DNA from: Bacteroidota bacterium | Lineage (GTDB): Bacteria; Bacteroidota; Ignavibacteria; UBA10030 | Assembly: GCA_003519375.1 (NCBI GenBank) | Contig: DOWV01000088.1 | Span: forward strand, 1-8,326 | Direction of reading: 5' to 3' | DNA: 8,326 nucleotides | Part shown: in pieces, positions 1 through 6,234 of the stretch | Layout of the letters: every line of letters starts with the position of its first letter | How positions within the stretch are numbered: the first letter of the stretch is position 1 | Position numbers and translations under genes: made by a program | Notes under the pieces: model-generated | What the model was told of the DNA's origin: nothing | The model's database searches: none | Seen by the model: only the letters and a program-made list of their open reading frames with translations

Positions 1-1
1 C

Positions 2-880
2 GTCGGACGGAGCCATTTTCTTCCCTCCTGCACCGAGCAGTACTCCTCAGCCATGGGCGGCCTGACACTCGATCCTGCAGAGTGGATTCGAGGCGATATC
101 AGTTTCCGTCTGGAAAAGCAAGGTGAGCTCGCCGCTCGTTCATGGGGAACCGGCATCGAATTGCGTATCACTCCGTGGTTCTCCCTCATTGGGAGCCATG
201 GCATCAGCCACCGGTTTCCGACGGTGCAGGACCTCTTTTGGTCGGATTCCATACTGGCACGACCTGCTGCGCTCACCCAAGAGCGTCACCGCCTTTCAGA
301 AGTTGGTTTCAAAATGAAGGTGGCGCAGGCCGAGGTTTCGGTGGTGGGTTTCCGGAGGTCAGTGGAGAACGCTTTGATGTACTTGCAGACTGCGAGTATT
401 GGAGATGCGGGAAGTGTGAGGATCGAGAATAGCCCCTCGGTCGAAATCAGCGGCGCCAGAACGGAGATTCGGCTCAGGCTGTGGAAGTTCACGGCCGAGG
501 GAAACCTCGCCTACACATCCTACAAGGCCCAAGGCAAATCCACGCTGCAAATTCCCCGCCTTATCTCCACGGGCGAGTTTGGATTCAGAGATTTGTTCTT
601 CAGTGAAAAGCTGGATCTGAAGGTTGCCGCCCGGTGGAAAGCTGTTACTCATCACCTGGGCCTCCAATTTGTACCTCGCATGCTCATTGCCGCACAACAG
701 GCGACTCTGGAGATGCCTGCATTCACGAGGCTGGATTTCTACGTCGTCGCCAAGATTGGAGATGCGTACCTCACGTTGACATTGGAAAATCCTCTGAACA
801 CGAACATGATGGTCCTCCCGTTCTACCCCCTCATGAAACGCAACGTGAAGCTCGGCGTCAATTGGGAATTCACGGATTAA
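2..880 (+). CDS. TonB-dependent outer-membrane receptor, C-terminal beta-barrel part (5' end cut by window edge)
   Basis: The reading frame is open from the first in-frame codon of the window (position 2), so the Met at 53 is internal and 292 residues of a longer protein are visible. TonB-dependent receptors import siderophores, vitamins or glycans across the outer membrane using energy from TonB-ExbBD. What is seen: a barrel segment like the family's 'G.S.RAPT..DLYW' pattern (here GISHRFPTVQDLFW), followed by ALTQERHRLSEVGFK, which matches the usual 'L.PE....EVG' segment. Amphipathic strands alternate throughout. The end, LGVNWEFTD, is a typical aromatic-rich closing strand that would carry the outer-membrane sorting signal. 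The plug domain and TonB box would lie upstream and are not visible, so the substrate cannot be inferred. Family membership is fairly secure. Another outer-membrane barrel type is the main alternative. Confidence 0.8.
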   Translation, partial: VGRSHFLPSCTEQYSSAMGGLTLDPAEWIRGDISFRLEKQGELAARSWGTGIELRITPWFSLIGSHGISHRFPTVQDLFWSDSILARPAALTQERHRLSEVGFKMKVAQAEVSVVGFRRSVENALMYLQTASIGDAGSVRIENSPSVEISGARTEIRLRLWKFTAEGNLAYTSYKAQGKSTLQIPRLISTGEFGFRDLFFSEKLDLKVAARWKAVTHHLGLQFVPRMLIAAQQATLEMPAFTRLDFYVVAKIGDAYLTLTLENPLNTNMMVLPFYPLMKRNVKLGVNWEFTD

Positions 881-887
881 TAAAGTC

Positions 888-892
888 AGGAG
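888..892 (+). promoter_or_regulatory. Shine-Dalgarno site of the LOG-family gene
   Basis: AGGAG lies in the 15-nt gap after the receptor stop codon and only 3 nt (ttt) before the ATG at 896. The spacing is shorter than usual. That ATG still fits the family's N-terminus (MGKVITVFGSS), because the first beta strand begins directly after it, so the start is kept. No separate promoter fits in the gap, which suggests co-transcription with the receptor. Confidence 0.6.
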
Positions 893-895
893 TTT

Positions 896-1429
896 ATGGG
901 TAAAGTCATTACGGTGTTTGGCAGCTCGCGTCCCCGCGAAGGTGAACCTGAGTATGCGGAGGCACGTGCAGTCGGCAGGGAACTTGCACGATCCGGTTTC
1001 ATCGTCTGTAACGGAGGGTACGGAGGAAGCATGGAAGGTTCAGCCCGTGGCGCCAAGGACGCCGGCGGGTCGACGATCGGTGTGACGGTCGGAACATTCA
1101 CGCGAAAGGCAAACGCCTGGATCGACCGGGAGGTCTGTGAGCCTACGCTCGTCAAACGTATTGAGACCCTGGTTGACTCGGCACACGGATTCGTCGTTCT
1201 CAAGGGCGGCACGGGGACACTTCTGGAACTTGCGTACGTCTGGGAGTTCATCAACAAGAAGTTCATCCCCGAGCGGCCGATCGTCGTTTACGGGGGGTTC
1301 TGGACCGGGGTTGTGGATACCCTGCGGGAGGAACTGCTGTGGGAAGGCTTGGGAGATTGCACAACGATCATTCAGCGGGCGAATTCTCCCGCAGAATGCG
1401 CAGAGATCTTCAGGAGCAAGCTGGTCTGA
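896..1429 (+). CDS. LOG-family (SLOG superfamily, TIGR00725/LDcluster4-like) nucleotide-binding protein
   Basis: A 177-residue single-domain Rossmann-like protein. Residues 4-11 (VITVFGSS) form the first strand and nucleotide-binding turn. The segment GGYGGSMEGSARGAKDAGG (about 40-58) is the glycine-rich region shared with LOG ('lonely guy') proteins, often misnamed lysine decarboxylases. Residues 103-111 (KGGTGTLLE) correspond to the hallmark PGGxGTxxE motif, with Lys replacing Pro. Arg88 sits 11 residues before Phe99, the same register as the catalytic Arg of the LOG 'RK' motif, but the following Lys is Ile89. Characterised LOG enzymes release cytokinin-type bases or other bases from nucleoside 5'-monophosphates. 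Whether this one does so is unknown, and it could instead bind a nucleotide without catalysis. It is cytosolic, with no signal peptide or membrane segment. It follows the receptor gene by 15 nt and converges on the glycosyltransferase gene. Confidence 0.85.
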   Translation: MGKVITVFGSSRPREGEPEYAEARAVGRELARSGFIVCNGGYGGSMEGSARGAKDAGGSTIGVTVGTFTRKANAWIDREVCEPTLVKRIETLVDSAHGFVVLKGGTGTLLELAYVWEFINKKFIPERPIVVYGGFWTGVVDTLREELLWEGLGDCTTIIQRANSPAECAEIFRSKLV

Positions 1430-1438
1430 ACAACGTGA
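1430..1438. other. 9-nt convergent junction between the two transcription units
   Basis: The stop of the plus-strand LOG-family gene (TGA ending at 1429) and the stop of the minus-strand glycosyltransferase gene (TAA, read from 1441 to 1439) are 9 nt apart. I looked on both strands for a GC-rich hairpin followed by a T tract and found none. There is a short plus-strand T-rich stretch at about 1442-1451 inside the glycosyltransferase end, but no stem precedes it. Transcripts from the two sides probably overlap at their 3' ends, or terminate by a factor-dependent route. Confidence 0.6.
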
Positions 1439-2554
1439 TTACTTCTTTTTCTGTGCGATGACACCTTCGAGAAAGAGAGTCATTTTTGCAGCGGAATCAT
1501 CCCAGTTAAACGTCCGAGCCCATTCGATCGCTTCTTTGCGAAGCCGGCTTCGCAGGTTTTCATCCCTCAACATGAGCAGGATCTTCTGCGCCATTTGCTC
1601 AATGTTGCCGAACTCAAACAAAAGCCCTGTCCGCTCATCGATCACGGAGTCCCGCAATCCGGGCACATCGCTCGCCACGACCGGAACACCGCACGAATTC
1701 GCCTCAATAACCGTCAATCCCCAACCCTCTTTCGCTGAACAGTTCACCGAGACGCTCAGTTGGTGGAGGTGTCGCACTTTCTCTGCCTGACTCAAGTACC
1801 CTGTGAATTCGACATCCTTTTCGAGGCCGAGTTCGCCGGCGAGTCTCTGAAGCGCCGGCCTGTGGTCACCATCGCCGATGATTTTCAATTTCGCATCCGG
1901 GATTTCCAGCTTGACGATGGAAAACGCGTGGATCAGGTGATCGACGCTCTTGTACTTCTTGAGCCGGCCAAGGTGGCCGATGACGGGTGCTGGAGTGATA
2001 TCCTGAGCCGGGAGTGAATACTGCACACTGTTGACCGCATTCTGCACAAGCACGATATTCGAGGGAGGAAAACCAAAGCCTATGAGCTCCTGCCTCGTGC
2101 TTTCGGACACCACAGCCATCGGCGTGTTTCGATACACTCGCACCGCAAGTTTTTCTGACAGCGAAACGTACATCGCCGGAATCAGAGGAGCTTCCAGGAA
2201 AATAGCCGGCCCGAAAAGATGGTGGACGATTCCGACGAGCGGTTCTTTGACGAACCATGGAGAGAAGAAGGGGATTTTGTTGATGTCATCGACAATAACA
2301 TCAAAGTGTTCTTGTCTGAACTCCGAGAAGTACCGGCCCGGCACATGGAAATTAAAGAGGTAGCGGCCTCCCTCCCGGATCACCTTGATGCCGTCAATCT
2401 CTTCACGATTCGGGGCACCCGGAAACCCCGAGCAATAGAGCGTCACGGAGTGCCCCTTGGCGGCAATCCGCTTGAAGATCTCATGAAAATGCACCTCGGC
2501 TCCACCGCCGAGCGGGTTCTGGATATCTTGCCAATTGAGGACGAGAATCTTCAT
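1439..2554 (-). CDS. Glycosyltransferase family 4 (GT-B fold) protein
   Basis: A 371-residue protein of normal length for a retaining GT4 enzyme, which moves a sugar from a nucleotide-activated donor to a glycan, lipid or other acceptor on the cytoplasmic side. The N-terminal acceptor domain opens with MKILVLNWQD and the glycine-rich loop PLGGGAE (14-20). The C-terminal donor domain holds GRLKKYKSVDHLI (196-208), GDGDHRPALQRLAGELGL (227-244) and the E-x7-E pair Glu276/Glu284 within EGWGLTVIEANSCGVPVVAS, which binds the donor nucleotide-sugar. There is no membrane segment, and the Lys-rich tail QKKK could favour peripheral membrane contact. The start ATG at 2554 gives the conserved N-terminus; a modest AGGG site lies 10 nt upstream. 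The gene is last in the minus-strand set, 18 nt after the methyltransferase. Donor and acceptor cannot be read from the sequence. Confidence 0.93.
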   Translation of the reverse strand: MKILVLNWQDIQNPLGGGAEVHFHEIFKRIAAKGHSVTLYCSGFPGAPNREEIDGIKVIREGGRYLFNFHVPGRYFSEFRQEHFDVIVDDINKIPFFSPWFVKEPLVGIVHHLFGPAIFLEAPLIPAMYVSLSEKLAVRVYRNTPMAVVSESTRQELIGFGFPPSNIVLVQNAVNSVQYSLPAQDITPAPVIGHLGRLKKYKSVDHLIHAFSIVKLEIPDAKLKIIGDGDHRPALQRLAGELGLEKDVEFTGYLSQAEKVRHLHQLSVSVNCSAKEGWGLTVIEANSCGVPVVASDVPGLRDSVIDERTGLLFEFGNIEQMAQKILLMLRDENLRSRLRKEAIEWARTFNWDDSAAKMTLFLEGVIAQKKK

Positions 2555-2572
2555 GATCGCTGCACCCTGCGG

Positions 2573-3367
2573 CTATTTCCTTCCGATAACTCCGATGGAG
2601 ATGCCTGTATGCAACGGCAGGGAGGTTTCCAGCATCGCACGGCGTATCGATCGCCGGAGCGATGAAAGGGATTGTATCGGTTGCGGCGCAAGCGGCAATG
2701 TGACACCGAGTTTCTTCAAGACTTCGCGGAAGGAACGATAGAAGAAGCTCGGATACATCCACTCCCCGTAAGCCTGAACCGGCGTGAGACCAAGCGACTG
2801 CAGTACCGACTTCAGCTCGCCAACGGAGAACGACCGTTCCCAGCCGGCGAACCACTTGTTCACTGACATGAGGAGATGTTTGACAAGCGTGTAAACGTGA
2901 TACCGCTGTGGAACATCCACAAGAAGATAGCCGCCCCGCTTCAAAACGCGGATATTTTCTCTCAGTAACGCTTCAGCCTGAGGATGTCTGAAATGTTCCA
3001 GAAGGCCCTGGTGAAATACGACATCAAAGCTCTCGTCGTGAAACGGGAGCCTGAATGTGTCTCCCCCGATGATCGTCACCGGAAGATGGTTGTCATCTGC
3101 CAGCCGTTTGAGGATTCGCAGCGCGTTCACCGCGTAGTCGAGTTGGAACACCCGGGCACCATGCGCTAACAAGGGAATGCTGTCCCGCCCCGTCCCTGCA
3201 CCGATTTCGAGAACTTTGAGATCCCGGAGGTCACCCAATCGAATAAGGTTGCGCGCAATCCGATCGGCGTTCGAGTAAACTTGAGCGACATCCTCCTTTT
3301 CCCTCCAGAATGTCTCCCAGTTCTCCTTGCGAGACTCCTTTTCCTGAGCCCTTGCGGGTTCGGCCAT
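2573..3367 (-). CDS. Class I SAM-dependent methyltransferase
   Basis: A 264-residue protein with a Rossmann-type methyltransferase core. Motif I is LEIGAGTGRDS (53-63), the SAM-binding loop. Asp77 in QLDYAVNAL ends strand 2 and would hold the ribose hydroxyls. GGDTFRLPF (101-109) is the adenine-contacting segment. FDVVFHQGLLEHF (114-126) is the motif IV region of Methyltransf_11/25-like families, and LKRGGYLLVDVP (142-153) is the strand 5 region. Residues 160-230 form a family-specific C-terminal part rich in aromatic and basic residues (WMYPSFFYRSFREVLKKLG), perhaps for acceptor binding. Quinone-biosynthesis methyltransferases share this core, but the position between a DUF2723 protein and a glycosyltransferase favours a sugar, lipid or glycan acceptor (inference). 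Only 2 nt separate it from the DUF2723 stop codon, which implies translational coupling. Confidence 0.9.
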   Translation of the reverse strand: MAEPARAQEKESRKENWETFWREKEDVAQVYSNADRIARNLIRLGDLRDLKVLEIGAGTGRDSIPLLAHGARVFQLDYAVNALRILKRLADDNHLPVTIIGGDTFRLPFHDESFDVVFHQGLLEHFRHPQAEALLRENIRVLKRGGYLLVDVPQRYHVYTLVKHLLMSVNKWFAGWERSFSVGELKSVLQSLGLTPVQAYGEWMYPSFFYRSFREVLKKLGVTLPLAPQPIQSLSSLRRSIRRAMLETSLPLHTGISIGVIGRK

Positions 3368-3369
3368 GA

Positions 3370-6144
3370 CTATTTCCCCTTTGCCGGAGTTTCGGCGCTA
3401 TTGGGGGAACCGGGTGGTTTCGCTGCGGCGGAGGTATCGCTTTTCTGCGGAGCATTTTTCTCCGCCAGAATACGCGCACGGAGCTGCTCGGCGATCTGGT
3501 CTATCCCCTGCTCCCGGGCATACGTAACCTTCACGAGGTCGACTATCTTGAGAGCTTCATCGTACATCTTCATGTTTTCGTACGTTTGGAGGAGCACCAC
3601 GTACGGGTTGTCATAGGACAACGGCTCGACCGAACCGCGCTCCACGACCGGCTTCAGTTCGTCGATGATTTCAGTGCAGATTTGCCGGAACTTCTCCTCC
3701 TGCCCCCCTACGTGATACAGGTTCGCGACGTAGACCTTCGTTCGATAATCCATTTCAAGCACGCGCCTCGGGATGACCTCCTCCATGCGGTCGAGAGGCT
3801 CTATGGCTTTCCCGGCCTGACTTGGTTGGTTCGCGTAGAATTGCGCAAGGAGGACGAATGATTGACGGTAGTTCGTCATCAACCGGCGGATGTCTTCATC
3901 GAAATACGTCGTGCTGTCCTTCAACCCCCGCCATCGATACCCCATGGCCGGCGTCAGGGACGGTTCAGTCCGATCCGTGAAGAGGTGAGCCCTCATCCGC
4001 TGTTCATCGATGTTCGACCAGAATGCCGTCCCCTTCCTGGGGATCAGACGGAAAGCGAGGCCCTCGAGTCGAAGGTAATCGCGCAACCCGATCTGGCCGT
4101 CCGGCGATACGGTCATCGCAAAATAAATCGGCCTTTGCCAGCTCGAGCTCGCCACGATATCGAAGACCATGATGTCCTGGACGCGGATCCCTTTGACATT
4201 GCCAAACTCCAGAGTATTCGGCATGTAGAACGAGATGGTATCCGGCGTGTCGGATCCTTTATCATTCATGGTGAGCGTCCCGGCCGTCCCTTCGACACCA
4301 TATCGCTTCATGACATCGCCCGGCACCGGCAGCCTGACAACCCGCGGCTGGAATTCGCGTGGTGCAATCTGATCAATCTGGGCATCGGGAGTGCTGATCG
4401 GCACTTTCTTCGCTCCATACGGCTCGGCATGCTTCAGCTGCGAGATGTACCAATTGGTGTTTAACAAGCTGAGGCACACGACCCGCACGTCTCTCCGCAC
4501 TCCTTCGACATCCTGGAGATACCAGAGCGGGAATGTGTCATTGTCGCCGTTCGTGAAGAGAATCGCGTCCTGATCGCACGTTTGCAGCAGATTGTAGGAG
4601 TAATCCCAGGCTACGTAGTTTCCCGACCGGTTGGCCTGGTGGTAGTTTGTGCGAAGCATATTCATCGGGACCAGGATGAACGCAAGCGCGAGAACACCAT
4701 AGCTTGTCAACGCATAGCCGTCGCTCCCACGAAGTTTTTCCTTGACGAGATCGACAGCACCGAGCACGCCGATCCCGATCCACATCGCGAATATGAAAAA
4801 CGATCCGACATAGAAGTAGTCGCGTTCGCGAGGCTGCGGCTCCTGCATGTTGAAATAGATCACGAGGATAATCCCAAGGACCAGGAACGTCGCCGTGGCA
4901 ATAAAGGCCATTTTTGGATCCTTGCGCCAGTGGTAATACGCTCCGAACAACCCGAACAAGAGCGGGATGCCGAACATCTTCTTCCAGTCGACGCCGGCCT
5001 CTTTTTCATCTCCAGCGGACCCTACAAAATTCCATCCGAAATAGCGGAGATACATGTGATCCATCTGGTACTTCCAGAAGAAGTCGAGATCGCTTGTGTA
5101 ACGCTGCTGTGCCGCCCGCTGCTCCGGTTCATTGTTCCATCTGCGGTCGAGAAGCGGCGCTTCGCCGTATTGCTCGCGGTTCAGATACGACACGAGTCGC
5201 GCCATGGTGCTGGGATCGTTCTCGTTCATCGGAGGTTTCGCATTTGCGCGGATGTAGACGGTTGCATACGTCGAATATCCGATCACAATGAGGAGAAATG
5301 CGAGCATCGCGACATTCAGAGTACGGTTTTGATTCTTGACCGAGTAATACACACCGTAGAGAGCCGCGCCGATAAAGAGCAGCGGAATCAATGAAAAGTA
5401 CGAGCTCTTCGTCCCGCCAAATTCACCGTCCAGAAGCGAAGGAAGTTCCTTCACGACGCCGGGATAGATGATCCCAAAGATGATCACCGCGACGATGCCG
5501 AATTTCACGAAAGAGGAAATCGAGAATTCGTAGTTCTTGAAGTAATAGAGCAGCATGACCGGGAACAATGCCAGAATCGCCAGCAAGTGCACACCAACGG
5601 CCAACCCAACGATATAGGCGATAAACAACAGATACATATCGCCGCGCCTGTGCTCTGCGCGATCGTACCAGCGCAATCCCAGCCAGATAATACCGCTGAC
5701 AAACAGCATGCTCATGCCGTAGACTTCGGCCTCTACAGCATTAAACCAGAAGGTGGTGCTGAACGTGAGTGCGAACGAACCGATCACAGCCGAACCGTAC
5801 AGAACAACCCGGTCAAACGTCGTCGAGGGCTCTTCTTTCCACGAAAGCATAAATCGGACCGAGATGAGGTAAAGCATCATGCACGATGCGGCACTCGCAA
5901 AAGCCGACACAAAGTGCATCCGGACCGCGATGTCGGAAACGAATGGGATCATGGAAGCGAGCCGCGCGATGAGTAAAAATAGCGGAGCTCCGGGCGGGTG
6001 AGGCACCTGCATCGAAAACGCCGCCGCGCAAAACTCGCCCACATCCCAGAACACCACAGTCGGCGATAAGGTGATAATGTAGGTCACCAGCGACACGACA
6101 AACACGCTCAGTGCAACAACTCTGTTCAGCTTCCTGTTATCCAT
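3370..6144 (-). CDS. DUF2723 / TMEM260-like polytopic membrane protein (GT117-type, putative protein O-mannosyltransferase)
   Basis: A 924-residue integral membrane protein. The N-terminal DUF2723 region (about residues 8-200) starts with a membrane segment and then TLSPTVVFWDVGEF, whose Asp34 sits in the first external loop where GT-C enzymes keep a catalytic Asp. PHPPGAPLF and FWFNAVEAEVYGMSMLF follow. At least ten hydrophobic segments are visible up to about residue 495, with the family segment QPRERDYFYVGSFF at 437-450. The soluble C-terminal half begins with the conserved NGDNDTFPLWYLQD (532-545). It ends in a TPR-like helical stretch (PYVVLLQTYENMKMYDEALKIV) and an Ala/Pro/Lys-rich tail. 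Human TMEM260 is an O-mannosyltransferase (GT117). The function of the bacterial relatives is largely inferred. I chose ATG 6144 over TTG 6165 because GAGGA sits 4 nt upstream of it. The gene lies in the minus-strand set between hemW and the methyltransferase. Confidence 0.88.
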   Translation of the reverse strand: MDNRKLNRVVALSVFVVSLVTYIITLSPTVVFWDVGEFCAAAFSMQVPHPPGAPLFLLIARLASMIPFVSDIAVRMHFVSAFASAASCMMLYLISVRFMLSWKEEPSTTFDRVVLYGSAVIGSFALTFSTTFWFNAVEAEVYGMSMLFVSGIIWLGLRWYDRAEHRRGDMYLLFIAYIVGLAVGVHLLAILALFPVMLLYYFKNYEFSISSFVKFGIVAVIIFGIIYPGVVKELPSLLDGEFGGTKSSYFSLIPLLFIGAALYGVYYSVKNQNRTLNVAMLAFLLIVIGYSTYATVYIRANAKPPMNENDPSTMARLVSYLNREQYGEAPLLDRRWNNEPEQRAAQQRYTSDLDFFWKYQMDHMYLRYFGWNFVGSAGDEKEAGVDWKKMFGIPLLFGLFGAYYHWRKDPKMAFIATATFLVLGIILVIYFNMQEPQPRERDYFYVGSFFIFAMWIGIGVLGAVDLVKEKLRGSDGYALTSYGVLALAFILVPMNMLRTNYHQANRSGNYVAWDYSYNLLQTCDQDAILFTNGDNDTFPLWYLQDVEGVRRDVRVVCLSLLNTNWYISQLKHAEPYGAKKVPISTPDAQIDQIAPREFQPRVVRLPVPGDVMKRYGVEGTAGTLTMNDKGSDTPDTISFYMPNTLEFGNVKGIRVQDIMVFDIVASSSWQRPIYFAMTVSPDGQIGLRDYLRLEGLAFRLIPRKGTAFWSNIDEQRMRAHLFTDRTEPSLTPAMGYRWRGLKDSTTYFDEDIRRLMTNYRQSFVLLAQFYANQPSQAGKAIEPLDRMEEVIPRRVLEMDYRTKVYVANLYHVGGQEEKFRQICTEIIDELKPVVERGSVEPLSYDNPYVVLLQTYENMKMYDEALKIVDLVKVTYAREQGIDQIAEQLRARILAEKNAPQKSDTSAAAKPPGSPNSAETPAKGK
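3376..3380 (-). promoter_or_regulatory. Shine-Dalgarno site of the methyltransferase inside the end of the DUF2723 gene
   Basis: Read on the minus strand, AGGGG (3380 to 3376) lies within the last codons of the DUF2723 gene (AAG GGG AAA TAG), 8 nt before the methyltransferase ATG at 3367. The spacing is optimal. Together with the 2-nt gap between stop and start, this makes termination-reinitiation coupling likely and supports ATG 3367 as the start. Confidence 0.65.
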
Positions 6145-6234
6145 GAATTCCTCTTTGCTCGTCAAGAAGAGTGTTTTTCTGATGAAAAATTGGAGGCACG
6201 GTCTTGCGAAAATCTGCGTACAGCAATCAACTCC
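6145..6234 (-). other. 90-nt spacer between hemW and the DUF2723 gene
   Basis: This is the longest non-coding stretch in the window. Apart from the ribosome binding site at its downstream end, it holds a short AT-rich inverted repeat at 6174-6189 (TTTTTC, 4-nt loop, GAAAAA). The stem has a single G-C pair, and no U tract follows on the minus strand. TTGATT at 6230-6225 resembles a -35 box, but no -10 box, nor the TAnnTTTG element of Bacteroidota, follows at the right spacing. I therefore see no convincing promoter or terminator, and read-through from hemW is the simpler reading. Confidence 0.45.
6149..6153 (-). promoter_or_regulatory. Shine-Dalgarno site deciding the DUF2723 start
   Basis: On the minus strand, GAGGA (6153 to 6149) lies 4 nt before ATG 6144. 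The upstream in-frame TTG at 6165 would add seven polar residues (MTSKEEF) and read through this site, and I see no comparable purine-rich site before it. The ATG is therefore the more likely start, giving an N-terminus (MDNRKLNR) followed directly by the first membrane segment. Confidence 0.6.

Noticed and set aside
1137..1790. A 217-codon plus-strand frame bridging the LOG-family gene and the glycosyltransferase gene
   Set aside because: It overlaps two well-supported genes in other frames, and its Ser/Arg-rich translation has no domain features.
4582..5394. A 270-codon plus-strand open frame opposite the DUF2723 gene, with others at 3862-4464 and 5587-5976
   Set aside because: They are antisense to a clearly recognised membrane protein. 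Their translations are rich in Arg, His and Glu without any family motif, as expected for the complement of hydrophobic codons.
6174..6189. Inverted repeat TTTTTC-4-GAAAAA in the spacer before the DUF2723 gene, considered as a terminator or operator
   Set aside because: The stem is nearly all A-T and only 6 bp long, with no following U tract on the minus strand. It is too weak to call a terminator and there is no support for an operator.
6202..6230. Possible internal promoter (TTGATT) upstream of the DUF2723 gene
   Set aside because: No -10 box or Bacteroidota-type -7 element is found at a suitable distance.
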